The notes beneath the pieces are model-generated. The model saw nothing but the letters and a program-made list of their open reading frames with translations. It was not told the origin of the DNA and ran no database searches. Positions 1-7,629 of a stretch of DNA of 54,189 nt are shown piece after piece (positions within the stretch are counted from its first letter, which is position 1; each line of letters begins with the position of its first letter). The translations under genes were made by a program, and so were the position numbers. The stretch is from Candidatus Alkanophaga volatiphilum (lineage in GTDB: Archaea; Halobacteriota; Syntropharchaeia; Alkanophagales; B39-G2). The DNA lies in contig JAPHEE010000009.1 in assembly GCA_029259545.1 (NCBI GenBank), positions 2,575 to 56,763 on the forward strand. The letters run 5' to 3'.

Positions 1-2
1 TA

Positions 3-277
3 AAGGATAAAAGTTACGAGGAGTTTAAAAATAATCGTATGCTTCAGGATGCTGTTATAAGGGAGATTGAGATAATTGGTGAGGCCGCTAAAAATCTTTC
101 AAAGGAGTTCAGGAGCAAACATCCAGATATACCATGGAGACAAATAGCTGGCATGAGGGATAAGCTGATACATATGGATATTTTGGAGTGGATTTGGACG
201 CTGTATGGGATACAGCAACGAGAGATATCCCATCATTGAAAAGAGAACTACAGGAAATCATAAAAAGGAGGAGATAA
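3..277 (+). pseudogene. hepT: HepT-like (DUF86/HEPN) RNase toxin, 5'-truncated by window and frameshifted
   Basis: The open frame enters from the left edge (KDKSYEEFKNNRMLQDAV...), so the ATG at 39 is internal. The protein has the DUF86/HepT pattern IIGEAAKNL followed by IPWRQIAGMRDKLIH, where R-x4-H is the HEPN RNase motif. Right after that His the frame breaks. Reading in the frame two bases further on gives GYFGVDLDAVWDTATRDIPSLKRELQEIIKRRR and a stop at 275-277, the normal HepT C-terminus. The sequence reads catatgga where catgga would keep the frame, so a two-base AT duplication is the simplest explanation. HepT proteins pair with MNT nucleotidyltransferases as toxin-antitoxin systems; the partner should lie left of the window. 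Either a real inactivating mutation or an assembly error. Confidence 0.8.
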
Positions 278-317
278 AATGAGCGGGGTTCGGGACTCTC
301 GCAATCCTTCGGATTGC

Positions 318-338
318 TCGGTGCTGACGCACTCGGAC
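318..338. repeat. 21-bp hairpin repeat, copy 1
   Basis: TCGGTGCTGACGCACTCGGAC has a small hairpin (GTGC-TGAC-GCAC). A copy with one mismatch lies at 50547-50567. Both sit beside MNT/HepT-type genes, one just after hepT and one just before mntA. Confidence 0.5.
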
Positions 339-423
339 AACATGGGATATGTGACTTGTTCACGCCTTTTGCATAAGGCTGCTGCCCTTCCCGTCGCCGC
401 TTTTCCTCACCCGCGAAGCAAGA

Positions 424-431
424 TTATAAAG
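424..431 (+). promoter_or_regulatory. TATA box for pyrD (probably leaderless transcript)
   Basis: TTATAAAG begins 28 bases before the pyrD ATG at 452. Archaeal TATA boxes lie about 25-30 nt upstream of the start site, so transcription would begin at or next to the ATG. No Shine-Dalgarno sequence precedes the ATG, which fits a leaderless mRNA. Confidence 0.5.
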
Positions 432-451
432 GGCTCGTTAATCTTAAAGCG

Positions 452-1363
452 ATGTCCTTGGAGGTGCGGCTGTGCGGCGTCAGGCTGCGGAACCCGACGG
501 TTCTCGCCGCTGGCGTCTTGGGAACGAGCCCTCACATTCTAAAAAGGGTTTACGACGCAGGCGCCGGTGCGGTCACGACGAAGTCCATCGGACCGAGGGA
601 GCGGGAGGGACATCCGAACCCTGTCGTCGTGGAGTTCGAGTGCGGGCTTCTGAACGCCGTCGGGTTGCCGTCGCCGCCGCTTGAGGAGAGTGTGGAGAAT
701 CTGCGCAGAGCCGTGAAGCTTGTGAAAGGATCGGTGATCGCAAGCATCTACGGCGAGACCGCCGCCGACTTCAGACATGTCGCATCGCTCGTCTCTGAAG
801 CGGAGCCGGCGATGGTCGAACTCAACATTTCCTGCCCGAACGTTGAAGGACGCATCCCCGCGTTGAACCCTGCGGAGAGCGCCAAAATCGTCGGCGCCGT
901 CAGGGACGTTGTAAAGCAGCCGCTAATCGTGAAGTTAAGCCCAACGGACACCTTCACGATAAAGGAGGTGGCGAGGGCGGTCGTGGACGCCGGCGCCGAC
1001 GTCATAGCCGCCGTTAATACGATGCCGGCGATGGTCATCGACGTCGATTTCGGGCGTCCGGTGCTCTCGAACAGGAGGGGGGGCATGAGCGGCGCCGCCC
1101 TCCGCCCGATAGCGGTGCGCTGCGTCTACGACATTTACGAGGAGGTTGCGGATGCGAACGTCCCGATAATAGGCATAGGCGGCGTCAGTTCCGGTAGGGA
1201 TGCCTTAGAAATGATGATGGCGGGCGCGAGCGCCGTCGGCGTCGGAACCGCCGTCCTTAAAGGGCTTGACGTATTCAAACGCATATTAGCCGAAATGGAG
1301 GAGTTTTTGGAAAAGCGATGCCTTTCATTGGCTGAGGTCGTAGGGATGGCGCACGGTAGGTAG
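452..1363 (+). CDS. pyrD: Dihydroorotate dehydrogenase, catalytic subunit (class 1B)
   Basis: This is the cytosolic FMN-dependent TIM-barrel enzyme that oxidises dihydroorotate to orotate in pyrimidine synthesis. The 303-residue length is normal. Visible family motifs are the N-terminal NPTVLAAGVLGTS, LNAVGLPSPP, ELNISCPNVEGR around residue 125, VKLSPT around 162, and the C-terminal FMN-phosphate segment IGIGGVSSGRDALEMMMAGASAVGVGTAV. pyrK follows after 11 bases, which marks the class 1B type that passes electrons through PyrK to NAD. The ATG at 452 fits both the family N-terminus and the TATA spacing. Confidence 0.95.
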   Translation: MSLEVRLCGVRLRNPTVLAAGVLGTSPHILKRVYDAGAGAVTTKSIGPREREGHPNPVVVEFECGLLNAVGLPSPPLEESVENLRRAVKLVKGSVIASIYGETAADFRHVASLVSEAEPAMVELNISCPNVEGRIPALNPAESAKIVGAVRDVVKQPLIVKLSPTDTFTIKEVARAVVDAGADVIAAVNTMPAMVIDVDFGRPVLSNRRGGMSGAALRPIAVRCVYDIYEEVADANVPIIGIGGVSSGRDALEMMMAGASAVGVGTAVLKGLDVFKRILAEMEEFLEKRCLSLAEVVGMAHGR

Positions 1364-1374
1364 GGGCGGCGAAG

Positions 1375-2163
1375 ATGGCGAGGGCGAAGCCGAGAGCCGC
1401 AAGGGTCGAGAGGATCGTGGTGGAAAACGCAAGAGTGAAAACCTTCATGTTCGATCTGGAGCTGGAGGCGGAGCCCGGGCAATTCATTATGCTCTGGCTG
1501 CCTGGCGTCGACGAGAAGCCGTTTACGCTGAGCTACATGCCGAAAGTGGGCGTGAGCGTCGCAAGGGTTGGCGCCTTCACGCAAAGGCTGCATGAGATCC
1601 GCGAAGGCGAAATGTTGGGTATAAGAGGACCTTATGGGCGCGGCTTCAGTCTTTCAAGCTCGGACGCCGACGTTTGCTTGGTTGCCGGTGGCGTCGGCGC
1701 CGCGGCACTCGCCCCGCTGGCGGAGACGCTGAAAGCGTCGGGAGCGAAAATAACGACGGTACTCGGAGCTAAAAGCGCATCAGAAATACTTTTCGAGAAT
1801 AGATTCTTGGCATGCGGCGAGGTGCTTGTGTGTACTGACGACGGCTCCAAGGGCAGAAGAGGGTCTGCAACCGCTTTGTTCTCGAAACTGCTTGAAAGCC
1901 GGGACTTCGACGCCGTCTACGCCTGCGGACCCGAGCTTATGATATATGAGGTTGCGAGGTTGTGCGAGGAGCGTGGCATAAAAATGCAGGCTGCCGTCGA
2001 ACGCTACATGAAATGCGGCATCGGAATCTGCGGCAGCTGCGTGCTCAATGGACGTCGTGTGTGCGTCGAAGGTCCGGTCTTCGACGGCAAAACCCTTCTC
2101 ATGAGCGAAGAATTCGCAAGCGTGCGCAGGGAACGCTCCGGACGCCTGACGCGTGTCCAGTAG
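1375..2163 (+). CDS. pyrK: Dihydroorotate dehydrogenase electron-transfer subunit
   Basis: PyrK carries FAD and a 2Fe-2S cluster and moves electrons from PyrD to NAD. The 262-residue protein has an N-terminal FAD-binding barrel with EPGQFIMLWLPG and FTLSYMP (the RxYS-like FAD motif), a nucleotide-binding part starting VCLVAGGVGAAALAPLAE, and the C-terminal cluster ligands CGIGICGSCVLNGRRVCVEGPVF. It is co-directional with pyrD with an 11-base gap, so the two form an operon. The ATG lies after GGGGCGGCGAAG. No anomaly was seen. Confidence 0.95.
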   Translation: MARAKPRAARVERIVVENARVKTFMFDLELEAEPGQFIMLWLPGVDEKPFTLSYMPKVGVSVARVGAFTQRLHEIREGEMLGIRGPYGRGFSLSSSDADVCLVAGGVGAAALAPLAETLKASGAKITTVLGAKSASEILFENRFLACGEVLVCTDDGSKGRRGSATALFSKLLESRDFDAVYACGPELMIYEVARLCEERGIKMQAAVERYMKCGIGICGSCVLNGRRVCVEGPVFDGKTLLMSEEFASVRRERSGRLTRVQ

Positions 2164-2164
2164 A

Positions 2165-3225
2165 TCATATAGCTCCGGCTCTTTCTAACTCTTTTATGCG
2201 TTCCTCGTCGTAAAGCAGTGAAGATAATACCTCTTTCGTGTGCTCGCCGAGCTTTGGAACCTTCCCCACATCAGGACGCAAACCTGCGAATTTTAGTGGG
2301 ATCCCTTGCGCTCTCACACCCCTTTGCGGGCTGGAAGCCTCTAGGGGAGGAAAGCCCCCGAAACATTTTTATTCCTTCTAACTTTTATCGATGATGCCCA
2401 ACGGCATGTCCGTTGGGCGGATGGGTCCCTGACCGGCCGAGCTGATGCGTCTCCGCAAGCCGCCCGTCCCGTGTCGGAACCTCGCCCCGGCGGGAGGCAG
2501 GTCAGCTTCCCTAACCTTGGGTAGCGGCGACGTGCGGGCGCATTTGAAGACGTCAGCGACCGTGTTTATGGAAGCTGCGGGCACGCCGTGCCGCAGAGCG
2601 TCTCCACGACTTCGTCTCGCGTTCGCGCGCCCGCGTCCACTCCTCGATGATGGGTTTCAAGAGGCTCTCAAAGTTGCGATATCGATCTTCAAGCGTCTGG
2701 ACCTTGGATGATTTACTAAGTCCTCCCCCTATCGCTCGGCAAAAACGCTCCCAGATGGTCTGAGATGCCGCTGTTATGATCACTAAGCCGTCTTTCGACT
2801 CAAAGGCGTATGGTGCGATCAAAGGAACTCCAATGCCGCTAGGTCCCGGAACTTCGCCCGTCCACTCATAGATTGCAATTTCTCTGTACATGAGGTAGAC
2901 CATGCTGTCGTACATCGCGACGGCGACGTGCTGCCCCTCGCCTGTGATATTGCGGAAGCGGGGCGCCGCGAGTATCGCAGACGCCATGAGCGTCGCCGGA
3001 AATATATCGCCGATGCTGGGTCCAACCTTCACGGGCAGCCCGCCCCTTGGGACCCGTGATGCGGGGAGCACGTCCTTATGCCCGAAACCCGTGATCGTCG
3101 CGTATATGATTCTCGGGTTCACCTGCCTCAGCATTAATGACCTCAGCACCAAGATTTACGAGGAGCATCGTGCAAAACGGCCCTGCGAGGAACCCTGTAG
3201 GGTCTAATACTCTTAACCTTCAAGT
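2165..3225 (-). pseudogene. CaiB/BaiF-type (class III) CoA-transferase, decayed and interrupted
   Basis: Pieces of one CoA-transferase are laid out in order on the minus strand. LRVLDPTGFLAGPFCTMLLVNLGAEVI near 3200-3130 is the N-terminus. NPRIIYATITGFG, PVKVGPSIGDIFPA, GEGQHVAVAMYDSMV and APYAFESKDG follow. Then come GVPAASINTVADVF near 2560 and GIPLKFAGLRPDVGKVPKLGEHTKEVL near 2300, with the stop at 2165-2167. Relative to the family, about 60 residues are missing after LGAEVI, roughly 30 residues are missing between TITGFG and PVKVGPSIGD, and the frame shifts near 2600. A ~190-bp element sits between KVRE and the C-terminus. The enzyme would exchange CoA between carboxylic acids, but this copy cannot make a complete protein. 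Confidence 0.85.
2312..2507 (+). mobile_element. Short structured element, family A copy 1 (inside caiB)
   Basis: About 195 bp running from TCTCACACC to GGTCAGCT. It matches the reverse complement of 20758-20957 over its whole length, for example GGCTGGAAGCCTCTAGGGG and CCCGTCCCGTGTCGGAAC. The left part holds a nested hairpin (GGGCT..CCTC-TAGG-GGAGG..AGCCC), followed by an AT-rich stretch and a second hairpin (CCCAACGG-CATGT-CCGTTGGG). In the other copy this second hairpin has different bases (GGTCAGC-TAAAT-GCTGACT) yet still pairs. No ORF is present. Removing 2316-2507 (192 bp) leaves the caiB frame continuous as KVRERAQGIPLKF, so this is an insertion. No transposase is encoded; it is probably non-autonomous. 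Confidence 0.75.
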
Positions 3226-3264
3226 GTTTCATAGTACTACTCTAACAACCATAGTAACAGAAAA

Positions 3265-3339
3265 TAGCGGGGGGTGGATTCGAACCACCGATCTCCGGGT
3301 TATGAGCCCGGCGGGATTTCCTGACTACCCCACCCCGCT
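3265..3339 (-). tRNA. Initiator tRNA-Met (CAT)
   Basis: The minus strand folds as acceptor AGCGGGG/CCCCGCT with A discriminator, anticodon stem CCGGG/CCCGG around loop CTCATAA, and T-arm GGTGG-TTCGAAT-CCACC. The A1-U72 pair and the run of three G-C pairs next to the anticodon loop are archaeal initiator features. Confidence 0.93.
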
Positions 3340-3390
3340 GTTTATACTTATGGAAAAGTTCATATAAAACCTTTACGTCATTCTCTGTGA

Positions 3391-3464
3391 GGGCCGGTAG
3401 CTCAGCCAGGAAGAGCGGCAGGCTCTTAACCTGTTGGTCGGGGGTTCAAATCCCTCCCGGCCCG
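3391..3464 (+). tRNA. tRNA-Lys (CTT)
   Basis: Acceptor GGGCCGG/CCGGCCC with G discriminator, anticodon stem GCAGG/CCTGT (one G-T pair) with loop CTCTTAA giving anticodon CTT, and T-arm GGGGG-TTCAAAT-CCCTC. Divergent from the initiator tRNA gene at 3265-3339. Confidence 0.93.
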
Positions 3465-3596
3465 CTTTTCCGTCGCAACTTCTTGATAAAAGCTACATAG
3501 TGCCGTAGTAATCGTAAAGCAGTTTTGAGTAAAAACATATAAACAACTTCTGCCAATCCCTTTCGACCCTTCCTCGGTAGGGCAGGAGTTGGGAAA

Positions 3597-4265
3597 ATGC
3601 ATGGCGGCCATCCTGAGGTGCATCCTGAGGTGGTAACATTAGAAAAAGATATCCTAAAGAGGAACGAAGAGCTCGCATCGCAGGTTCACGAGATGCTGGA
3701 GAGGAGCGGCGTGCGGGCGTTCGACATCATGGGCAGCGTGGGCTCCGGGAAGACGACGATCATAGAGCGGCTTGTCGAGATGCTGAAGGCGGAGGGCGTG
3801 CGTTGCGGCGCCATCACCGGCGACGTCGCCGGCGACTGCGACTACCAGCGTCTCGTGCGGCACGGCGTCCCTGCAAAGAACATAAACACCGGAAAGCAGT
3901 GCCATCTCGACGCGCATCTCATACTGCACGCCCTCGAAGATTTCGACCTGAGCGGAATAGACGTGCTCTTCATAGAAAACGTCGGGAACTTGGTCTGTCC
4001 TGCGGACTTTCCGTTAGGCACGGAGAAGCGGGTCGTCGTGATTTCGGTAACTGAGGGCGACGACATCGTGCGTAAGCACCCTCTCATCTTCCAACTCGCG
4101 GACATCGTCGTGCTCAACAAGATAGACTTGGCAGAGTTCGTGGGCGTCGAGCCGCAAAGGGTTGTCGAAGACTATTTCAAAATCTCACCGAACGGCAGGA
4201 TCTTCCTCACGAACGCAAAGAGCGGCGAAGGACTGGTGGAACTCAAAAATGCGTTGCTTTCTTGA
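3597..4265 (+). CDS. hypB: Hydrogenase maturation GTPase HypB
   Basis: HypB is a cytosolic SIMIBI-class GTPase that delivers nickel to [NiFe]-hydrogenase precursors. Visible motifs are the P-loop MGSVGSGKTT around residues 42-51, GDVAGDCDYQR, the metal-site Cys in TGKQCHLDAHL, ENVGNLVCPADFPLG, and NKIDL for guanine recognition. The length of 222 residues is normal. The N-terminal His-rich segment is short (MHGGHPEVHPEVV), so nickel storage is limited. hypD follows 24 bases later in the same direction, and hypC is at 31.5 kb. A TATA-like CATATAAAC lies about 60 bases upstream. No hydrogenase structural gene is in the window. Confidence 0.95.
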   Translation: MHGGHPEVHPEVVTLEKDILKRNEELASQVHEMLERSGVRAFDIMGSVGSGKTTIIERLVEMLKAEGVRCGAITGDVAGDCDYQRLVRHGVPAKNINTGKQCHLDAHLILHALEDFDLSGIDVLFIENVGNLVCPADFPLGTEKRVVVISVTEGDDIVRKHPLIFQLADIVVLNKIDLAEFVGVEPQRVVEDYFKISPNGRIFLTNAKSGEGLVELKNALLS

Positions 4266-4289
4266 TCTGAGATGAGGCTCGATTGAGAA

Positions 4290-5378
4290 ATGCTGTTCAG
4301 ATTCAGGGATTCGGCGGTCGCAAGGAAAATTGTAGAGCGGCTTAAGGAGATGCGTCTGGACATTCGGGTGATGCACGTATGCGGGACGCATCAGGATACG
4401 CTCGTGCGTTTCGGGCTTGATGAGGTCTTTCAAAGCGTGGGCGTGGAGGTGCGGCAGGGTCCCGGCTGCCCGGTCTGCGTGACCACGCCCTTCGAGATAG
4501 AGCAGGCGACGACGCTGGCTCGCTGCGGAAAGACCATAGCGACGTTCGGCGACATGGCACCAGTTCCATCGGTGAGCGGCTCGCTCTTGGACGCTCGTGC
4601 GGAGGGCTGCGACGTCCGCATCGTCTACAGCGTCGAGGAAGCCGTGCGGATCGCAGAGCGGGAGCCGCAGCGTGACGTCGTGTTTTTTGCTGTCGGTTTC
4701 GAGACCACGGCGCCGACGACCGCCGCCGCTCTCCTGAGCGAGCCGCCCTCGAACTTCTACGTGCTTTCCGCTCATCGCTTAATACCACCAGCGATGGAAG
4801 CCTTGTTAAAGCTCGGCGAGCTCCGCATCGACGGCTTCATAAACCCAGGGCACGTCTCTACAATCATCGGAACTAAGCCCTATGAGCATATTTCTACCAG
4901 ATATAAGGTGCCGCAAGTCGTTGCTGGCTTTGAGCCTCTAGATTTAATGATGGGCGTTTACATGCTCGCACGCCAGATAAAAGAGGGGCGGTGCGAAGTT
5001 GAAAACGAATATTCGAGGGTTGTCAGACCGGAAGGCAACGTCAGAGCACAGAAAATGATGCGAGAGGTGTTCAAAGTTGTCACCGTGAATTGGCGAGGAC
5101 TTTCTGAAATTCCAGAGAGCGGGCTCTCGCTACGCCGCAGCTTCGAGGAGCACGACGCCCTGAAGGTCTTCGAGGATGAGCTTAAAGAGTTGTCAGAACG
5201 CAAATCCGAGTTCAAGGAGCCTGCGGGCTGCCGCTGCGGCGAAATTCTGCGAGGCTTGATCTATCCCAAGGAGTGTCCGCTGTTCGCAAGGCGGTGTACC
5301 CCCGAAAGCCCGGTCGGACCCTGCATGGTTTCGAGGGAGGGGAGTTGCAACATATTTTACAAGTACGGGCGGAAATAG
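4290..5378 (+). CDS. hypD: Hydrogenase maturation scaffold HypD
   Basis: HypD carries a 4Fe-4S cluster and, with HypC, assembles the Fe(CN)2CO group of [NiFe]-hydrogenases. The 362-residue length is normal. Signature segments are VMHVCGTHQDTL near residue 28, GPGCPVCVTTP near 56, TFGDMAPVPSVSGSL, FFAVGFETTAPTTAA, GFINPGHVSTIIG, and the Cys-rich C-terminus CRCGEILRGLIYPKECPLFARRC...GPCMVSREGSC that binds the cluster. It lies in a same-strand run with hypB upstream and the acyl-CoA dehydrogenase gene 34 bases downstream. Confidence 0.95.
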   Translation: MLFRFRDSAVARKIVERLKEMRLDIRVMHVCGTHQDTLVRFGLDEVFQSVGVEVRQGPGCPVCVTTPFEIEQATTLARCGKTIATFGDMAPVPSVSGSLLDARAEGCDVRIVYSVEEAVRIAEREPQRDVVFFAVGFETTAPTTAAALLSEPPSNFYVLSAHRLIPPAMEALLKLGELRIDGFINPGHVSTIIGTKPYEHISTRYKVPQVVAGFEPLDLMMGVYMLARQIKEGRCEVENEYSRVVRPEGNVRAQKMMREVFKVVTVNWRGLSEIPESGLSLRRSFEEHDALKVFEDELKELSERKSEFKEPAGCRCGEILRGLIYPKECPLFARRCTPESPVGPCMVSREGSCNIFYKYGRK

Positions 5379-5412
5379 GGTATGCCGCTTGCGGCGTGGT
5401 GGGGGATGTCTG

Positions 5413-6963
5413 ATGGAAAAGCTTCCGTGGTGGAACGATGCCCAGAAGGCGTTAGCGGATGAAGTTGAGCGTTTCGCCGACGAAATAACGCTGCGTGCGC
5501 AGGAGCTTGTATGGCGTCGTAAATATCCTGTGGAAATAATAAAAGAGACGGGGAAGCGAGGATGGCTCGGCACGATACTCCCGGAAGAATACGGCGGCTC
5601 CCCGGAGACGGGCTTCACGGGCTCCTGCATCGTCCTAGAAGAGCTTTCGAGGGTGAGCTTGGCAGGTATGCACTGCATCGTGCACCTGTGCGACGAATAC
5701 ATGCTGCTGAAGCACGGCAGCGACGAGCTGAAGGAGGAGTTCCTGCCGAGGATGGCACGTGGCGACCTCATCGGCGCTTTGGTGGTGACGGAGCCCTACG
5801 TCGGGAACGACGCCGCCGCCATCGAGACCGTCGCCCGTAAGGAGGGCGATGAGTACGTGCTGGAGGGCAAGAAGCGTTTCATAAGCGGCGTCGGCGTTTC
5901 CGACGTCTACTTCGTGCTTGCGAGGACGAGCGACGAGCCAGAGGCGGTGCGCCGCCACGAGCACCTGAGCATGTTCGTCGTCGAGCGGGGGGCTGAGGGC
6001 TTCCACGTCGAGCGGGTCAACGAGCTCACGGGCTTCGACAACATATACAATGCGTACTTGGACCTTGATGGCGTGCGGGTGCCCGCCGACCGTATGATAG
6101 GCGAAGAGGGCGAGGGCTGGCGCGTCCTCATGACGATGGCGAATTACGAGCGGCTTCTGGCGTCCGCAGTCCCCCTCGGCATGATGCGGGAGGCGCTCCG
6201 CTATGCAATCTTCCACATGAGCCGCCGTGTCCAGTTCGGGCAGCCGACGCTCGCCCTCCCGACGAACCAGTTCAAGGTTGCGGACATGCTCATGCGGTAT
6301 CACGCCGCCCGCCTCATGACGTACCACGCCGCTTACCTCTTCGACCTCGGCAAGGAGCCGATAATCGAGGTGGCGGCTGCCCGCTGCTTCAACGCCGACC
6401 TCGCATTCAGAGTCTTCGAAGACGCCACGCAGTGCATGGGCGGCGACGGCGTCACCAAGTTCTACCCGGTCGAAGCCTTCGTCCGCAACGGGAAGATCGG
6501 ACAGCTCGCCCCGACCACGACGGACATTATGAAGGTCGTCGTCTTCAGGTTCGGATTGAGAGCGTGGGCGGACGCCCTCCGCCCGCCCCGCCGCAAGATC
6601 CACGACGAGCTGAAGGTGCCGGTCACCGTCGGCTACTACGGCGACGGCGCCGCCGCAGCAGAGAAAGAAAAAGCCGAGGGGCGCAGCATCACCGAGGACG
6701 ACGTGCTGAACGCCCTCGCCGAGAACTATAAGGTGAACCCCGGGCTCTACATGCACCGCAACGATCTCAAGGAGGAGCTCGGCGTGGACGACGATAAACT
6801 CGACGCGCTTCTGACGGCGCTCGAAAGCAAGGGGCTTGCGACGCTCTACCGCCGGAAGGGTAGGATAGAGCTTGCGAGAGCCACATTCAAGGGGCTGAAA
6901 GCTGCGAAGGTCGAGGAATACCGGTGGTTCCCCGAATGGGTTGACACGGAGCACATGTTCTGA
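5413..6963 (+). CDS. Acyl-CoA dehydrogenase family protein with C-terminal extension
   Basis: Flavoprotein of the acyl-CoA dehydrogenase family, which introduces a 2,3-double bond into acyl-CoA thioesters. The ATG at 5413 (MEKLPWW) is preferred over the TTG at 5389 because GGTGGGGG lies just upstream. Visible are GWLGTILPEEYGG, ALVVTEPYVGNDAAAIET, the FAD segment YVLEGKKRFISG, and near residue 350 TQCMGGDGVTKFYPVEAFVRNGKIGQLAPTTTDIMK. Where many members have the catalytic Glu in YEGT, this protein has APTT, so that base is absent there. It is 516 residues against the usual 380-400; the last ~110 include an Ala/Glu-rich linker and a winged-helix-like region (LKEELGVDDDKLDALLTALESKGLATLYRRKG). 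The substrate is not predictable. Confidence 0.88.
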   Translation: MEKLPWWNDAQKALADEVERFADEITLRAQELVWRRKYPVEIIKETGKRGWLGTILPEEYGGSPETGFTGSCIVLEELSRVSLAGMHCIVHLCDEYMLLKHGSDELKEEFLPRMARGDLIGALVVTEPYVGNDAAAIETVARKEGDEYVLEGKKRFISGVGVSDVYFVLARTSDEPEAVRRHEHLSMFVVERGAEGFHVERVNELTGFDNIYNAYLDLDGVRVPADRMIGEEGEGWRVLMTMANYERLLASAVPLGMMREALRYAIFHMSRRVQFGQPTLALPTNQFKVADMLMRYHAARLMTYHAAYLFDLGKEPIIEVAAARCFNADLAFRVFEDATQCMGGDGVTKFYPVEAFVRNGKIGQLAPTTTDIMKVVVFRFGLRAWADALRPPRRKIHDELKVPVTVGYYGDGAAAAEKEKAEGRSITEDDVLNALAENYKVNPGLYMHRNDLKEELGVDDDKLDALLTALESKGLATLYRRKGRIELARATFKGLKAAKVEEYRWFPEWVDTEHMF

Positions 6964-6990
6964 TTTCTCCCTTCTGATTTCTCCCAACCC

Positions 6991-7563
6991 ATGAGGAGCA
7001 GGAGGATAGTAGTGGCAATTACGGGCGCGAGCGGCGTGATTTACGGGATCAGGCTGCTGGAGGTGCTGAAGGAGGAGCGGGTGGAAACCATCCTCATAGT
7101 CTCAGAGACCGCAAAAAAGCTGATACCACTAGAGACGAGCTTCGGGGTAGAAGATGTCTACGGGCTCGCATCACAAGTTTACGAGAACGACGAGCTGACG
7201 GCGGAGGTCAGCAGCGGCACCGCCGAGTACGACGGCGCCGTCATCATACCCTGCAGCATGAAGACGCTCGGCTGCATCGCCGCCGGCATCTCGGCGACGC
7301 TCATCACGAGGGTTGCGGAGGTCTGCCTCAAGGAGGGGCGCAAGCTCGTGCTCGTGCCCCGGGAGACGCCCCTGAACGCAATACATCTCGAAAACATGCT
7401 CACGCTGCGGCGTGCCGGCGCCGTCATCCTGCCGGCGTGCCCCGCCTTCTACCACCGCCCGGAAAAAATTTCAGAACTCGTGGATTTCATCGTCATGAGG
7501 GTTTTGGACGCGCTCGGCGTGCGGAGCGAGCTCGTCCCCCGCTGGGGAAAATGCATTTTGTAA
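6991..7563 (+). CDS. ubiX: Flavin prenyltransferase UbiX
   Basis: UbiX attaches a dimethylallyl group to FMN to make prenylated FMN, the cofactor of UbiD-type decarboxylases. The 190-residue Rossmann-like protein shows the FMN motif ITGASGVIYGIRLLE at the N-terminus, IIPCSMKTLGCIAAGIS around residue 88, and VPRETPLNAIHLENMLTL around 124, all standard UbiX segments. It follows the acyl-CoA dehydrogenase after 27 bases on the same strand, so co-transcription is likely. No ubiD is in the window, so the decarboxylase served is unknown. Confidence 0.93.
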   Translation: MRSRRIVVAITGASGVIYGIRLLEVLKEERVETILIVSETAKKLIPLETSFGVEDVYGLASQVYENDELTAEVSSGTAEYDGAVIIPCSMKTLGCIAAGISATLITRVAEVCLKEGRKLVLVPRETPLNAIHLENMLTLRRAGAVILPACPAFYHRPEKISELVDFIVMRVLDALGVRSELVPRWGKCIL

Positions 7564-7629
7564 AGGTCAAATTTATTTGATGAAGCGGGGGCGGCGGGCG
7601 GGGCGCCATCCAAGCCTCGTGCGGGGCGT

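Noticed and set aside
39-239. Complete 66-residue protein starting at ATG 39
   Set aside because: The frame is open to the window edge and homology continues upstream, while the C-terminus continues in another frame; it is a partial, frameshifted hepT.
5635-6987. 450-residue minus-strand ORF opposite the acyl-CoA dehydrogenase gene
   Set aside because: It is an Arg/His/Val-rich shadow of a GC-rich gene; the plus strand carries the clear acyl-CoA dehydrogenase motifs.
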